Shown: in pieces, positions 44,691 to 56,445 of the stretch
Layout: every line of letters starts with the position of its first letter
Position numbering within the stretch: position 1 is the stretch's first letter
Source: Humulus lupulus
Lineage: Eukaryota > Streptophyta > Magnoliopsida > Rosales > Cannabaceae
DNA: 64,000 nt
Direction: 5' to 3'
Assembly (NCBI RefSeq): GCF_963169125.1
Contig: NC_084794.1
Span: 112,258,358 to 112,322,357, forward strand
Notes under the pieces: generated by a model
Database searches by the model: none
Told to the model about the DNA's origin: nothing
Seen by the model: the letters and a program-made list of their open reading frames with translations, nothing else
Program-made: the position numbers and the translations under genes

Positions 44691-45442
44691 ATGATGGCAA
44701 CACAACTCAAAGCCCTTCAACATCGAGTGTATAGTTTAATGAGTAAGAACAAGTCATAAACAAGTGGATAGTTTCAACACTAACAAATTGTTGAGTCGTA
44801 TCTAGAGATGGTTAGTGTTGGTTGCTACTAGACATAAGGGTTAAGCTTAAAGCTTTTAATGAAGTTTAGTTGTGTGCAAGAAGTATTTCTAAATGTGGCA
44901 AAGATGCTGTAAGAACTTCACCTATGTAAACATAGGGCCTGGTTGGCCCAGCTTGTGGCTTTTGCTTTTAGCTTTGTAAAAGTTCTTCCCTATAAAGCTA
45001 GTATCTATAGCTTTGTCTCAAAGCGCTTTTTAAAGGTAAAAGCCCAAATAAAAAAAACACCCACCCAAAAATTAAAGTGATTTTGACTTTCAAAAGCCTA
45101 AAAAATGGCTTATAGAAGCCCTGCCAGCCACAGCCTTAGAGGTGGTGTCGCCTCTCATAGGAGTTGGAGTTTCTCCCTGGAAAGTTCATGAATGGATGAG
45201 CACATGGCCATTAAAAGTGATGAGCTTGCAAAGTGGGAAAAATAGTGGTCAAGTAGAGGTGTGTGAAGTATTACCAATTTTATCACTAGCAAATTTTGGT
45301 TCAAGTTTGTAAGCAACCAAGGATTTCAATAAAGCTTTGTAAAGTTTTCACTAAGGTAAAGTTTGAATCGAAAGATACTTTCCATTATGCACCAATATTG
45401 TTGAGTTAGAGATTGAGGTTTGTATTTAACCAAGTAAGGGAA
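44691..45442 (+). other. Sequence between RNase H and 3' LTR, with a possible MITE
   Basis: Non-coding. At about 44936-45143 a stretch begins GGGCCTGGTTGGCCCAGCTT and ends GCCAGCCACAGCCTTA, rich in AAAAGC/GCTTTT words on both strands. This looks like a hAT-type MITE (TAGGGCCTGTTTGG ends are common in plants), but the two ends match only loosely and no 8 bp duplication is visible. Confidence 0.4.
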
Positions 45443-46261
45443 TTTTAGGATTGGTTAAACAAAAAGCCTAATTGGGTTTACACAAGATGGTGTAAAATCC
45501 TTAACAATTTCACATAATGGAGGTGTGAAATTGGAGTTTAAGTTGTACGCATTCAAAAATTGTATTTTTGGGCCTAAAGTGATACAATGAGGTATCTAAG
45601 CATGCCCAAAATTTTTGGAAGCAAATGGAGATGTATAAGGTCAATTTTGAGCAACTTGAATAGAGTTTAGGTGATATGTTGTGGGTTAGTAGGCGACATG
45701 TTGCCTATCCCATGCATAAAACACACATAACGCCCAAAAAGAACCAAGCGATATGAAGCCTATGACCAGTGACATGTCGCCTGTTCTTGATGTGGCATTT
45801 TTTGGCTCCAAATTTAAATTCTAAAAGCTCTAAACCTATTGGTTAGAGTTAATAATAGTGCTGACACTATAAACAAATCAATTAGAGTTGAGAGGTCTTG
45901 ATCACACTTCTCAATTCTCTCTCTAACCGCTTTCTTTCTAGCTCTCAAGAACACACTTTCTCTCCAAGAAAATCACCAAGAATTGCTTGACTTGTGTGAT
46001 TTTTAAGGCTTGTTGAATCTCAATTCTCATTTCACTATTGTAGAAGGTTCAAGCATCTTGGGAAAGGCTTGGAATAGAGAATTCGGACAACGATTCTCAT
46101 AGTGGTAAGCTTTGTTACAAGCATTTTGGTATGTCTGAGATAGGAAGTTTTGATTTTATTTTTGAGTTTTATCTTCTTTTTCCATATTACTTTTGATATT
46201 TATATTGTACTTACTATTTAGAGTCATAAAATTAGGGTGGTGACTACTCACTTTCCCAACA
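45443..46261 (+). repeat. 3' LTR of copia element, ~819 bp
   Basis: It begins TTTTAGGATTGGTTAAAC, where related LTRs have TGT(T/C)AGGATTGGTTAAA, and ends CTTTCCCAACA. From 45499 on it parallels 36530-37276. It carries GGCGACATGTTGCC and GTGACATGTCGCC near 45690-45780. Confidence 0.8.
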
Positions 46262-47109
46262 TGGACTTCTACTAACAGACTTTGCTTGCACATGGATGTA
46301 TGGTTTTATTACTTTTTTAATATATTCATACAATCTTTGCTATACTTGCTTATTGAAATTTTGAACTCTTTTGATCACATATAAATAATTAATTTACAAT
46401 AGTAGACTACCATGTCATAGTCCTCCCAAGACTTTAAAATTTTGATTTCTTACTAGTGATTGACTTTACAATAATAGACTATTATATTATATGCCCCCAA
46501 GACAAATAATTTTGAAGAAATTTGTTTAAGTCTCTAAGAAAGAACAAACTTAAACTCACTCAACACAACCATTTAAAGAAGAAATGCATGAAGAATACAT
46601 ACGACCTCTTCTATTGCTAACATATTTTTAGATATTCTAAATTTCCACAAGTGAGGAATCAATTAATCATTCATAGAGCTTATTTGATACCTACTTGGTT
46701 AAATGATTTGTGTAATTTTGTAAAGAACCTCCTAGTCAATGATGGAACCAATCTTTGGCTAGAGGGGGCATTGGCCCTCCGCCTAAAGAATTTGCTAAAA
46801 TATTAAACAATACTATTATAGTTATGATTTTATTAATACGTTTATGAGGATAATTACTCTTTCATGCTCCCCTGTCAAAATCACTGCCATCCTATTAATA
46901 TATATATATATTATAGACAGTTGAATTCAAATAATTACATAGACCGGATTGGAAGCAGTGATCCCACAAATTATATTTTTTAGACACTCAAAGATATTAT
47001 TCTGGACACTTTTTTACTTGGTCCCCCATATAATAGTTCTTTAGTTCTGGTCCCAGTTGGCCCAAATACTCCATCAGTTTGCTAATAATGAGTTAAAATT
47101 ACTATTTCT
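46262..47109. other. AT-rich unassigned DNA
   Basis: No gene or element border can be recognised. It contains a (TA)-rich stretch near 46897-46912 and nothing else of note. Confidence 0.4.
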
Positions 47110-47861
47110 TAACGTTGGAGTTAAAATGATGAGTTGTCCTTTGCTAATAAGCTGCAACACATAGTTAAGACTAGGCTTGCTCTTCCTCAATCAAATCTAA
47201 ATATAGTCGATGTAGCTTTAAATTTTCTCCCTAATCATAAATTTTCCATTATAGATAACTCAGACCAACTTCAATAGGAATCATCACTTCAAATCCATAA
47301 GATAGCGAGAAAGTGGTTCATTCAATTGTTGTACAATGAGTTGTATTATATGTCATAATACTTGCATAATCTATTCTTCTATACACACACCTTTTAACTC
47401 TTTAAGCTTAGTTCTAAGGTTGTACTTAATGGTCTTGTTTATATCAACAAGCTAGAAATTACTTTGTGGATAACTAATTGTAGAGTAACTTTCTTATATT
47501 CCTAACTCATCACATAATTCTCACATTTTCTTGCAATAGTATCCTTTGTGATTATTTGAGGTACCTTGTAGAGGGACCTAAATCTATGAACAATATTACG
47601 ATACACAAAGCCCCTGTTCTTCTTTGTGTGTATAGTTGACAATGCTTCTACTTTAGCCCACTTAGTAAAGTAATATACAAAAATGAACATTTTCTTGCTC
47701 TTTTGGGAGCCCTCCTATTAAATTAACCACCCACATCGTAAAAGCCAAGGACACACCATTGATGTTAACTTAGTCGGAGGACTACGAATAGTGTTGACAC
47801 TTGTCACAATTTTTAACATGCTTCCTAACATTTGTTTTAAAATTTGGCCAGCAGTACATAA
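47110..47861 (-). pseudogene. Ty3/gypsy integrase remnant
   Basis: On the - strand, YCWPNFKTNVRKHVKNCDKCQHY is the zinc-binding end (47840 down), WVVNLIGGLP and YYFTKWAKVEALSTIHTKKN (47690-47630) the core start, VYRNIVHRF the next block, and IPIEVGLSY then LYLDLIEEEQA near 47280-47180 the C-terminal part. It is interrupted by stops and lacks the middle of the core. It is cut at 47861 by a solo LTR. It resembles the integrases of the Tat elements here but is more diverged. Confidence 0.75.
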
Positions 47862-48765
47862 TGTCAGGATTGGTTAAAATACAAAGTTCAAAGTGGTATT
47901 ACACAAGCTAGGTGTAAAACCCTAATGGTTTCACATAACGAAGATGTGAAATTTGAATTTTTGTTGTAGGCATTTAAAAATTATAGTTTTTGGTCCAAAG
48001 TGCTATCTTAAGGTATCTATGGATGCCCAAAAAATTTGAGAGCATTTAGAGATATTTAAGGTCATTTTTAAGAAGTTTGACCTGTCCATATGGTGTTGCA
48101 TCACCTCGTTGTAGGCAATGCATCACCTAAAAGCTTAAGATTTGGGCGAGACGTAGTAGGCAATGTATCACCTGCTAGTAGGCGACGCATCACCTGGCAC
48201 ACGATGTATCATCTATTGTCAAGTGATGCATCCTGGTGTGTCCATATAGACACATATTTTAAGCTCCAAATGATGTGTTCAAAAGCTCTAATCCAATTGG
48301 TTAGACTAAATGATGGTACCTACACTATAAATGAGAACTTTTAGAGTTTTGATAGACTTGATCACTCTTTAAAATCTCTCTCTAAACTCTTTCACTCTAG
48401 CTTTCAAGATCATAAGTTTTCTCCAAGAAATTCAGAAAGAAAGTGTTTGTCTTTGTTAATTTCAAGGCTTGTTCAATCATAATTCCCTTCCATACTATAG
48501 AAAGCCTCAAGCATCCATGAAGGGCTAGGAAATATAAAATTCATACAATGATACATCTCACGAACAAGCCTTGTGTTTGAATATCTCATCAAAAGGAATC
48601 AAGTGGTGTTCTACCTAGGGTTTAAAGCTTACAAAAAGAACAAAAGTTTTTGTTCTATAACTAGGGTTAGCATCTCTCTAACTCAATCTTTTATTGGATT
48701 TTGTCAAGTGTTATTGTAAGTAGATTCTTGTTATTGTGATGGTATAATCTCACTCTCTCCCAACA
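47862..48765 (+). mobile_element. Solo copia LTR, ~904 bp
   Basis: It begins TGTCAGGATTGGTTAAAA and ends CACTCTCTCCCAACA, the ends of the LTR family at 45443-46261. Flanks are CATAA (47857-47861) and CATAC (48766-48770), a 4 of 5 match. No internal region follows: the next sequence is a different LTR. It contains a dense run of GGCGA(C/T)GCATCACC-like words at 48090-48240. Confidence 0.75.
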
Positions 48766-48770
48766 CATAC

Positions 48771-49590
48771 GATTAGCATTGGTTAAATACATAGTGAAAA
48801 TCGATCATGCACAAATAGGTGCAAAAACCATTACAATTTCACTAAAATCAACATGAGTGGGTTGACTTTTGTTGTAGGCATTTAAAATCATATTTTTGGG
48901 TCCAAAGTGTTTCTTTGGAGTATATAAGAGTACCCAAAAAATTTGGAGGCATTTGGAAATGTTTTGGGTCGATATATGGGGTGGCAAGTCAAAGGTAGTA
49001 GCATTGCATCGCCTGTTAAGAGGCGATACATTGCCTGTCTTATAAAAGCCCAAACGTGCGATGCATCAGGTGGGCTCTCCGTACGAAGTCGTATAGTTAC
49101 GTGTTTTGGCTACAAAACTCATTTCAAAATGCTTAAATCTTATTGGTTAACACTAATGACGATTTCTACACTATTTAAAGGGTTCATATGAGATTTTGGT
49201 GATTTGATCACTCTCCACTCTCTCTCTCCAAAATCCTCTTTCTCTGGCTTTGTAACTCGTAAAGATTGCTATTTTTCTCCAAGATCTTCATCAAGAAAGC
49301 TTGACTTGTTTGAAGACCAAGGCTTGTTAATCCCAATCTCATTCAACCATTGTAGTAGCTTCAAGGAATCTCATAAGGGAGGCTAGGAACATAGATTTTT
49401 GGATAACAACTTTAATAATGTCACGTCTTTTTCCATCTTCATTGTTTTTCGCACAAAATCATAATATCTATGATTTTATGTAACTAGGGTTTTTCACCAC
49501 AAAGGTTATTTTTTCCTCCTATTCAAATTTGTGTTCTCTTCCATTAAGTCTATTGTTATATTGTGATTAATTGTTTCTAATTTTATGTTA
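48771..49590 (+). repeat. 5' LTR of second + strand copia element (end approximate)
   Basis: It starts GATTAGCATTGGTTAAATAC, missing the first ~6 bases (TGTTGT in the 3' partner at 57876), at the point where the solo LTR was inserted or recombined. The 3' border near 49590 is a guess: the CCCAACA end of the family is not visible. It contains ATTGCATCGCCTG and GAGGCGATACATTGCC near 49005-49035. Confidence 0.6.
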
Positions 49591-50363
49591 TAATTATTTA
49601 ATTACTTAATATTTGATTATCAAGATTTGCATTCATACTTTGAATATGGTTCTTTAATTATCAAGATTTGCACTCATACTTTGAATATAGTTCTTGATTA
49701 ATCTCTAGGATTTGTAATATTGAATTAATTCCTTTTATCATTGTTGATAAATGCTATTGTAAGCCATAAATTTCAAACAATAAAAAACCTCTATTCTAAT
49801 TACTTTCTCTTTTGTGTTTCGCATAATCAACAATGATGGAAATTTGTTCATATTCTACAATGCTCAAATCCTCGTTTCAAGATTTGGTTTATGTTGAACA
49901 CGTAACTATGGGAGATCATAGAAAATTCTACTTGGATATTTGCTACATGAATTTGATTATGGATTAAAAGTCTTCATCAACAAAGGATGAAACTACTCTA
50001 TGTGGCTACATACTTAAGATGAATGGTATCATCAAATTCGTTATTTCTAAATGTGTACATTTCAAGAATTTGAATAAAATATGTTTGCGGCCATATTTTT
50101 GCAAGTTTGAATTTATTGTTTATATTAAAAGTATAATGGTGAATATTAATGAACAATTCAAGGGCTAGTGTTATGCTTGTTTTGTTTGTAAAATTATTGA
50201 TCATAATGTGAAATATGGTAATTGTAAAATTAACCATAATAAAATTAGGGTTAAGGCAATTGATATTGAGATCATTGCAAACCTAAGTAAGGATATCAAA
50301 GTCAATGCATTTGATATTGAGATCATAGCAATCTTGAGTGAAGTGAATACAACCCAATAAAAG
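49591..50363 (+). pseudogene. Copia gag scraps
   Basis: A broken frame from about 49834 reads MMEICSYSTMLKSSFQDLVY. Near 50165-50220 CYACFVCKIIDHNVKYGNC is a distorted zinc knuckle; the sister element has CFVCGKESHLAKEC. The knuckle is followed by a ~51 bp near-duplication (GATATTGAGATCAT(T/A)GCAA at about 50262 and 50313). The capsid domain is not recognisable. Confidence 0.5.
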
Positions 50364-51541
50364 GTGCAAGGATGGTGGTATGATACTTATGACACCATTT
50401 ATGCAACCTATGATAAGACTCTTTTTATAACCTTTGAGGCTGCAAAGGAAGGATTTGAAGTCCAAATGAGAAATGAAAAGATAGCCAAGGTACATGGAAA
50501 TGGTTGTACTAATTTGTTCTTCACTAATGGAAAAAAAGTGACCCTAACTAATTTTTTCTAAGTTCTCGATATGAATAGAAATACTATAAGTGGCAATTTA
50601 TTGAGTGAACCCGGTATCAAAATGGACTTTGAATTCGGTAAACTAATTTTGACTAAATTGAGCACTTTTGTGGGAAATGGTTATTCACATGATTGGATGA
50701 TCAAACTTTGTACTCTTGATAATGATAATAAAAATATGACATCTAGTTCTTGCAATGTAATTAATTCTAGTTATATTACTTTGTGGCATAATATACTTGC
50801 TCATATAGGTTATAACACAATTAAGAGAGTAATTAAATGTGGATTAATTAATTGTGATGTGAATGCGCATCAGCATGATAAAACTAAATTATGTGTAAAA
50901 TCTAAAATAGATAAGAAATCTTTTTATAGTGTTGATAGATATTCAAATTTGTTTGATTTGATACATAGTAATTTATGTGAATTTAATTGCATGCTTACTA
51001 GAGGTAAAATTGGATACTTCTTGACTTTTATAGATGATTGTTCTAGTTTTACATATGTGTATTTACTTAAGAGTAAGGGAGAGACATTTAATGTTTTTAA
51101 GATCTATATAGTGGTAGTAGAAAATCAATTAGAAAGAATAGGAAATATCTTGAGACAATTAATGCAATGATTTTACATGATAAATTTGTCCTATAATTTC
51201 TGAGATGAAGCTTTGTTGGTTGTGTGTTATATATTAATTCGAATTCTTGTAAAAAGAACAATGTATCTCCATATAAGTTATGGAAAGGAAAGAAGCCTAA
51301 CCTAGGCTATCTTAAAGTGTCAGGGTGTCTTGTTTATTGCAAGAACATGGAGCCTAAAAGAACTAAGTTGGGTCCAAGGGTCGTTAAGTGTGCATTTGTT
51401 GGTTATGCCTCATTTGGCAAGGTCTATAATAGGCTATTAGACTTAGAGTTTCACGTGACAATAGAATCAAGAAAAGTGGAGTTCTTTGAGAACATGTTAT
51501 ATTGTGATAGCAACATTCAAGAACCCACATGTGTTGCATAA
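50364..51541 (+). pseudogene. Copia protease and integrase remnant
   Basis: 50364-50561 opens GWWYDTYDTIYATYD, a decayed DTGATIHV protease site, then FTNGKKVTLTNFF. 50571-51170 has NRNTISGNLLSEPGI, LWHNILAHIGYNTIKRVI (pre-integrase block) and GKIGYFLTFIDDCSSFTYVYLLKSK (integrase core start). The DNG and NGVAERKNR part of the core is missing or scrambled (51110-51230). 51224-51541 has KKPNLGYLKVSGCLVYCKN and FVGYAS, the end of integrase. It cannot be catalytic. Confidence 0.8.
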
Positions 51542-51684
51542 TCTCATGAGGAGAAAGATCCAAAGGTTGATGAGCAACCTATATTGCATCAGAGAAGCCA
51601 AAGGCTTATAAAGTTGGGATCAAATGAGAAATTTTCTCAAGTAAAAACACTCTACCTAGTAGAGGAAAACCTTGAAGAAGTCAC

Positions 51685-52413
51685 ATGGAAATTTCCTATG
51701 GTTTTCAAGTTGAGGATGATCTAAAAACCTACCAAGAAGCTATGTCTTCGAGAGACTCCACTTTTTCGAAGGAGGCAATAAATGATGAGATAGATTCAAT
51801 TATGTCAAACCACACATGGGAATTGGTAGATCTTCCACAAGGTTCAAAACCAATTGGGTGCAAGTGGATATTTCGGAGGAAATATCATACCGATGGCACC
51901 AAATCTTCAAGGCTAGATTAATCGCCAAAGAGTTTAGACAAAAGGAAGGAATCGATTATTTTAACACATATGCATCGGATGAAAACCACAATAAAAATTT
52001 ATTTTCCTTATCTTTAATATATAATTTATGTTCATCAAATGGATGTCAAAATGGCATTCCTAAATGGAGATCTATATGGAACAACCAGAGGGTTTTGTTC
52101 TAAGGGGAAATGAACATAAAGTGTGTAGACTTGTTAAATCATTGTATGGATTAAAACAAGAACCAAAACAATGGCATGTGAAGTTTGATAAAGCCATTAT
52201 TTCTGATGGGTTTAGACACAATAACGTGGACAAATGCTTATACTCTAAGACTTGTGATGGCTGTGTCATCTTGGTGTGTCTATATGTTAATGATATGTTA
52301 ATTTTAAGTACTAAGATGAGAGGTATAATAGAACAAAAGAAATTTCTATATTCCACTTTCAAAATGAAGGACCTTGGAGAGGTTGATACTATTTTGGGTA
52401 TAAAAATCAGAAG
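51685..52413 (+). pseudogene. Copia reverse transcriptase, catalytic residue changed
   Basis: It has DEIDSIMSNHTWELVDLPQG, then CKWIFRRKYHTDGT, FKARLIAKEF after a frameshift, QPEGFVLRGNEHKVCRLVKSLYGLKQEPKQWH, and VCLYVNDMLIL at 52274-52303. The site normally YVDD is YVND (52282-52293), so the first catalytic aspartate is lost. The frame is cut at 52413 inside GIKIR by the Tat element and resumes at 57085. Confidence 0.85.
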
Positions 52414-53035
52414 TGTTGACCCTTGATTTGGCCAATGATATGGAGTCAAGAATACGACAAGAAATGTGATAATAATAAAAAATGTAATCTAATGGTAAAG
52501 AGTAGACACGAACAATTTATAGTGGTTCAACCCCAATGAATGGTAATGACCTACGTCCACTTAGTGCTATTATTAATATTGAATCCCAATGCCATGATCA
52601 AAGAACTAGGGTTCTTGAGTTTCACAAGCCTTAGGGGAAATACAACTATTTAGAGGATAATCGCACTATATGCTCTTTCTCTCAGTATTCAGGAAAAAGA
52701 TAAAAAAGCCAAAAGGTCCCTTCATTGAGCTATTTCATGCATATTTATAGGCTCAAAGGGGGGTTACATGGGCCAAAGGGCCTTAACTTTCCTTAATATC
52801 CGTGTATTAAGGTAATAAAGAGGAAATAATCAACGTAATTATTATAAGATTACAGTCTTTAAAGGAAATAAACTGAATCATATGACCAGACTGGTCGTAT
52901 CTAATCGTGAAGTATGGTGAAGCAATGTGTAGCTGGTCGATCATTGAACAACACCTCCTTGTTTTGACTCTGCCACGCGTCAACCACGTGTGAGAAATCC
53001 TTGCCACATCATTAGCAACCATTTTTGGGTAAACA
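52414..53035 (-). repeat. 3' LTR of the non-autonomous Tat element
   Basis: In + coordinates it reads TGTTGACCCTTG...GGGTAAACA, so in element direction it is TGTTTACCC...GGGTCAACA. Compared with the other LTR it has extra bases near 52978-52991 and a few substitutions. Confidence 0.92.
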
Positions 53036-53047
53036 TTTGCCCCCCAA
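53036..53047 (-). other. Polypurine tract of the non-autonomous Tat element
   Basis: TTTGCCCCCCAA in + coordinates is TTGGGGGGCAAA in element direction, directly before the LTR start. The Tat element at 58227 has the same tract with one G fewer. Confidence 0.8.
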
Positions 53048-53268
53048 GTTTACTTTACTGCAACCAGCATAAAGTAAATTTAGGAAACTGACCCTTCGCT
53101 TACCCCACCAAATCTGTCAGAGCCGCCCACGCCTTCTCGAAAAAAGGTAACAATTATGTCCAATCAAGTCTTTTAGATTTCCCAAAAAAATTTCTGACGG
53201 CTATTGCACTTCCCCATACTTTGAAAGAAGTAATTCCATGATTACCTCTTTTACGGCACCACGATCAC

Positions 53269-53275
53269 TATAAAT
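53269..53275 (+). promoter_or_regulatory. TATA box of the antisense gene
   Basis: CACTATAAATAATACC at 53266-53281 lies about 650 bp before the ATG at 53924. It is followed by a CT-rich leader (CTTCTCTTCTTCAAG) and a likely leader intron from GTAAGT at 53451 to TTTGCAG at 53917. The two other Tat copies have a TATAAAT box in the same setting. Confidence 0.6.
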
Positions 53276-53923
53276 AATACCCCAAAATCACATTTTTACT
53301 TTTTACCTTTCACTCGCCTTCTCTTCTTCAAGAACTTTAAAGAACTTCGACCTTCAGAGCTCAGAAAACCCAGAAGCTTTCATCGCTGACCTAAGGAACT
53401 TTCGCTCAGACGTTCAAAACGTTCGTGTTCATACTCTAACTTTCATCCTAGTAAGTTCCCCGAATCTTTCTGTCGTTTGGGATGCCATGCAAAACCTTTT
53501 TATATTTGTTTTATCTCTAAGCTTTTGAATGTTCTTGGTTGAAGTTGTTTTGGGGTAAGTGGGTATATTGATCGATATTTGATAGGGTAGTGAAATAATG
53601 TTTTATAGGTGATATGAGTCAGTTTGGTAGTTAAGATTGTAGATTTAGGGCTTAAATCAAAGTAAAAATTCGATTTTTAAGCTAGCTGAAAAACTAGGTT
53701 TTTCCCGCCCTTTCAGAGTCGAAGAGTTTTTCCTGGAAAACTTTTCACTTCTGCTTTTTAATCTATTTTCCAAACTGTTCACTTGAAATACAGTGTTTTT
53801 ATCAGAATGTTGCTGGTCTTATAAAAGCTTAGCTTTTATACACGAGCAGCGTTATTCCAACTTTTAAACACAAGGTTTTAGGCCTTAAATTCTCATCTCC
53901 CCCTTTTCTATTTGCAGCTTTTC

Positions 53924-55210
53924 ATGCAAGATCTGTGGGGAGGTGAGAGGCCTATCGACGACGACTTACTGGCCCAATTACTTGAAGACAAGGAGCAACC
54001 ATCGTTGGTGATACCAAAAATTCCCTTTTCTCACGTCACCCCAAACACTCCATCGACCCCACCTCAAAATATGGGTCGAGTAAAATCCAAAGCCCATAAA
54101 AGAAAACTGTCCGCTTCCCCTTTAAATCAGCCTGCTCCTCGGGCTGAAACTCCTTTGACCAGTGGTCGAGAAGAGAACACCCCCGACCCTGCTATCGAAA
54201 CTCAAGCTCAACTTCGAAATGCCATTCAACTAGATGTTGAATGGTATGTTGCCCCTCCTAGCCGAGTAACAGATAGGATGATTGCCAATTACATTAAAAA
54301 ATATGGACTTCCTGGGGTGACCCTAGTCCAACCTACCAGAGACCAACGGGCGAATCTGCCTGGAGGCGCCTATAGCGCCTGGTCGAGATATCACATCAAG
54401 GCAGGAGCGATCCTGTCTCTCCATCCTTTTTTCCAAGGAGTGTCCAACTACTTTGGGGTCGCTCCTTTCCAAATAACCCCAAACGGGTATAGAATTCTCT
54501 CTGCACTCTATATCCTTTATAGCCATAAAAAATGGTCTGTCCCCACACCACACGAGGTCAACTATCTGTTCGACCTAAAATCCAACCCCAATCAAGAAAA
54601 CACGGGGTTCTTCCACTTCTGTCACCAGGAAACATCCCACACTTTCCTGAGTGATACAACATTTATATCCAATGTGGGGAAGTACCATCTAGAGTACTTT
54701 CTAACTACGGACATGGTTGCCAACAACCTGGCCTTCACCCAAGGTGGTAATATTTTAACTCCCCTAGTCATTTATTTTTCTTTAATTCTTCCTGCATTTC
54801 CCTTAGATTTTTAGTGCCTTTCAGGCCCATCGCTGCGATCGGCTCCCACTCCAGACATGGAAGTCTGATCAGCACTCTTGGCCAGCATGAATGACGTAGA
54901 GAAGAGCATCAAACATCTGGTCACAGAGGCTAACCTGAGGCTGGTCGGGCTTTTGGCACCTCACCAAGATGTGAGGGAGTCAACAGTGGGGAGTGTCACC
55001 GGTGAGGAGGTTCCCGAGCAGCACCCAGACGTGTCGCAACCTCAAAGGACGAGGATGACTAGAGTGACAATCAGGGAACCCTCCAGCACCCCGCGAACTA
55101 CTACTCCCCCAGCTCCACTGGGAAAGGGAAAAAAGAAAGCTACCGAACCCTCTGCCCCCATCGACGAGTCCTCGGATGAGAACGGTACTGTTTTCTCATT
55201 CGTTAGATAG
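53924..55210 (+). pseudogene. Antisense gene of the non-autonomous Tat element
   Basis: The ATG at 53924 follows the TTTGCAG acceptor of a leader intron and opens MQDLWGGERPIDDDLL. The frame is clean to about 54746: an S/P/R-rich linker, DVEWYVAPPSRVTDRM, then the shared domain (WSRYHIKAGAILSLHPFFQG, YFGVAPFQITPNGYRILSAL, PTPHEVNYLFDLKSNPN). A donor GGTGGTAAT near 54746 and acceptor CTTTCAG at 54824 mark the intron found in the other copies. After it, stops occur until MNDVEKSIKHLVTEANLRL (54884 on) and an S/T/P-rich part with KGKKKATEPS. The coiled coil and C-terminal block are missing, so the 3' end is deleted. It is the best preserved N-terminal half in the window. Its role is unknown. Confidence 0.75.
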
Positions 55211-55289
55211 TTTGCCGATTCCTTGTCACTTATTTGATGGGGAGACAATTTTAAGTAAACTCCAAACTTAAATTTAGATTTCTTCCAGG

Positions 55290-56180
55290 AAGTAAGTAGT
55301 TCAGTAAGTAATGTAGCCACCAGTAGTTGTACTGCCTAGTTCAGAGCATCAATCTGAGCCTGAACCGCTTCTGGGATCACTGGGGCAACCGGTGCCGGGG
55401 GAGCGTACTCATCGTGCCTATCACGATGGTCATTGAGTATGTCCCTTAAATCATCATCCCTGCGTCTCTGCTCGCTAACCCCTAGCTGATCAAAGATGTT
55501 ATGCTACCTAGGTTGCCCCCAGCGTTATGGCTAGCTGGCCTATTTTCTCTAGGTGGGGGGCTTCTGCCTCCACATCTTTCCTCGTTCCTCCGACCAGCAT
55601 TCCCTCTACTAGAGTTGGCTTCATTATAATCATAGCCGTCTCTAAACTGGGGCCGACTACGGTGTGACCGGCTGTTCACGCTATTTCCTCCTCGGGCAGG
55701 AATTTCCCGAGCGTTAGGGGGAGGCCTGCGCTGGTCGTTGGGTCCCCGTGCATTATTATGTCGTGGGGGGCCCCTGACCACAGAGCCTGACTCGTTGTTC
55801 CTTCTGCTGGTAGAAGGACGATGTCCCCTGCTCGATGGATTTGGCTCTTCATCCCCCAGGCATCTAGGGCTACGGGGCGGCTGCCCGACCCTATTCTGCC
55901 TCTAGTGTAGGGGATTGCCTCGACCAGCTTGAGATGGAGGCTACTGCTCAGGATCCCGAATTGGGACATCGTCCTGAGCCACAGGCGGCTGTTCCAGCCT
56001 CTGAGGGCTTGCTAGCTGGAGTGGAGGACTGGGATTGGGAGCCCGTTGTGGTGGTGCGCTCGGTGGCTGATCCGGCTGAGAGGCTGGCGTAGCCTGTCCT
56101 CGAGCCAATTGAATGGTTGCTTTGAGAGCGGCCATGGCATCCCTTTGTCGACGGTCCATGTCCGCCTACCACTCACTCAG
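55290..56180 (-). pseudogene. N-terminal gag fragment of the non-autonomous Tat element
   Basis: On the - strand, MDRRQRDAMAALKATIQLAR (56159 on) and then R/N/G-rich text with RPPPNAREIPARGGNSVNSR and GRRNEERCGGRSPPPRENRP (55781-55482), matching in character the linker-like start of gag at 41074-40007. Three frames are used, so at least two frameshifts exist. It ends near 55290, where the antisense gene of the other strand begins its 3' end; capsid, knuckle and all pol domains are missing. Confidence 0.65.
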
Positions 56181-56445
56181 CTCTTGGCACTGACGTTCAA
56201 TTTCTCTCTGCTGCAGCGCCATTGTCTCTGCTACGTTCTCCTGATTGGCCCTCAGATTGGCCAACTCATCCTGCAACACCCCCAGTATTGCCCTCAGTGT
56301 TTCCGTATCTCCTCTTCAAACTATAGATTTGGTTCATTCTCCACCACATTTGGAGGAGAAGGTTGAGATGATGTAGCGCCAACAGCCATTCCAGCTTTCT
56401 TTTATGTCTTTGCCATTAGATTCTCTTACAGCTTCTTGAGTTCAA

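Larger units (their letters stand above)
36530..46261 (+). mobile_element. Ty1/copia element with both LTRs, split by a Tat fragment
   Basis: The LTRs are 36530-37276 and 45443-46261. Between them the copia order gag, protease, integrase, RT, RNase H is found, interrupted at 38578-42316 by a Tat gag-protease fragment plus LTR. The 5' LTR lacks its first ~57 bases relative to the 3' LTR (36530 corresponds to 45499), so the 5' end was deleted together with part of the neighbouring Tat fragment. The coding regions have stops and frameshifts throughout. Confidence 0.85.

Noticed and set aside
44936..45143. A definite hAT MITE
   Set aside because: The ends match only loosely and no 8 bp duplication is seen, so it is mentioned only as a possibility within the non-coding entry.
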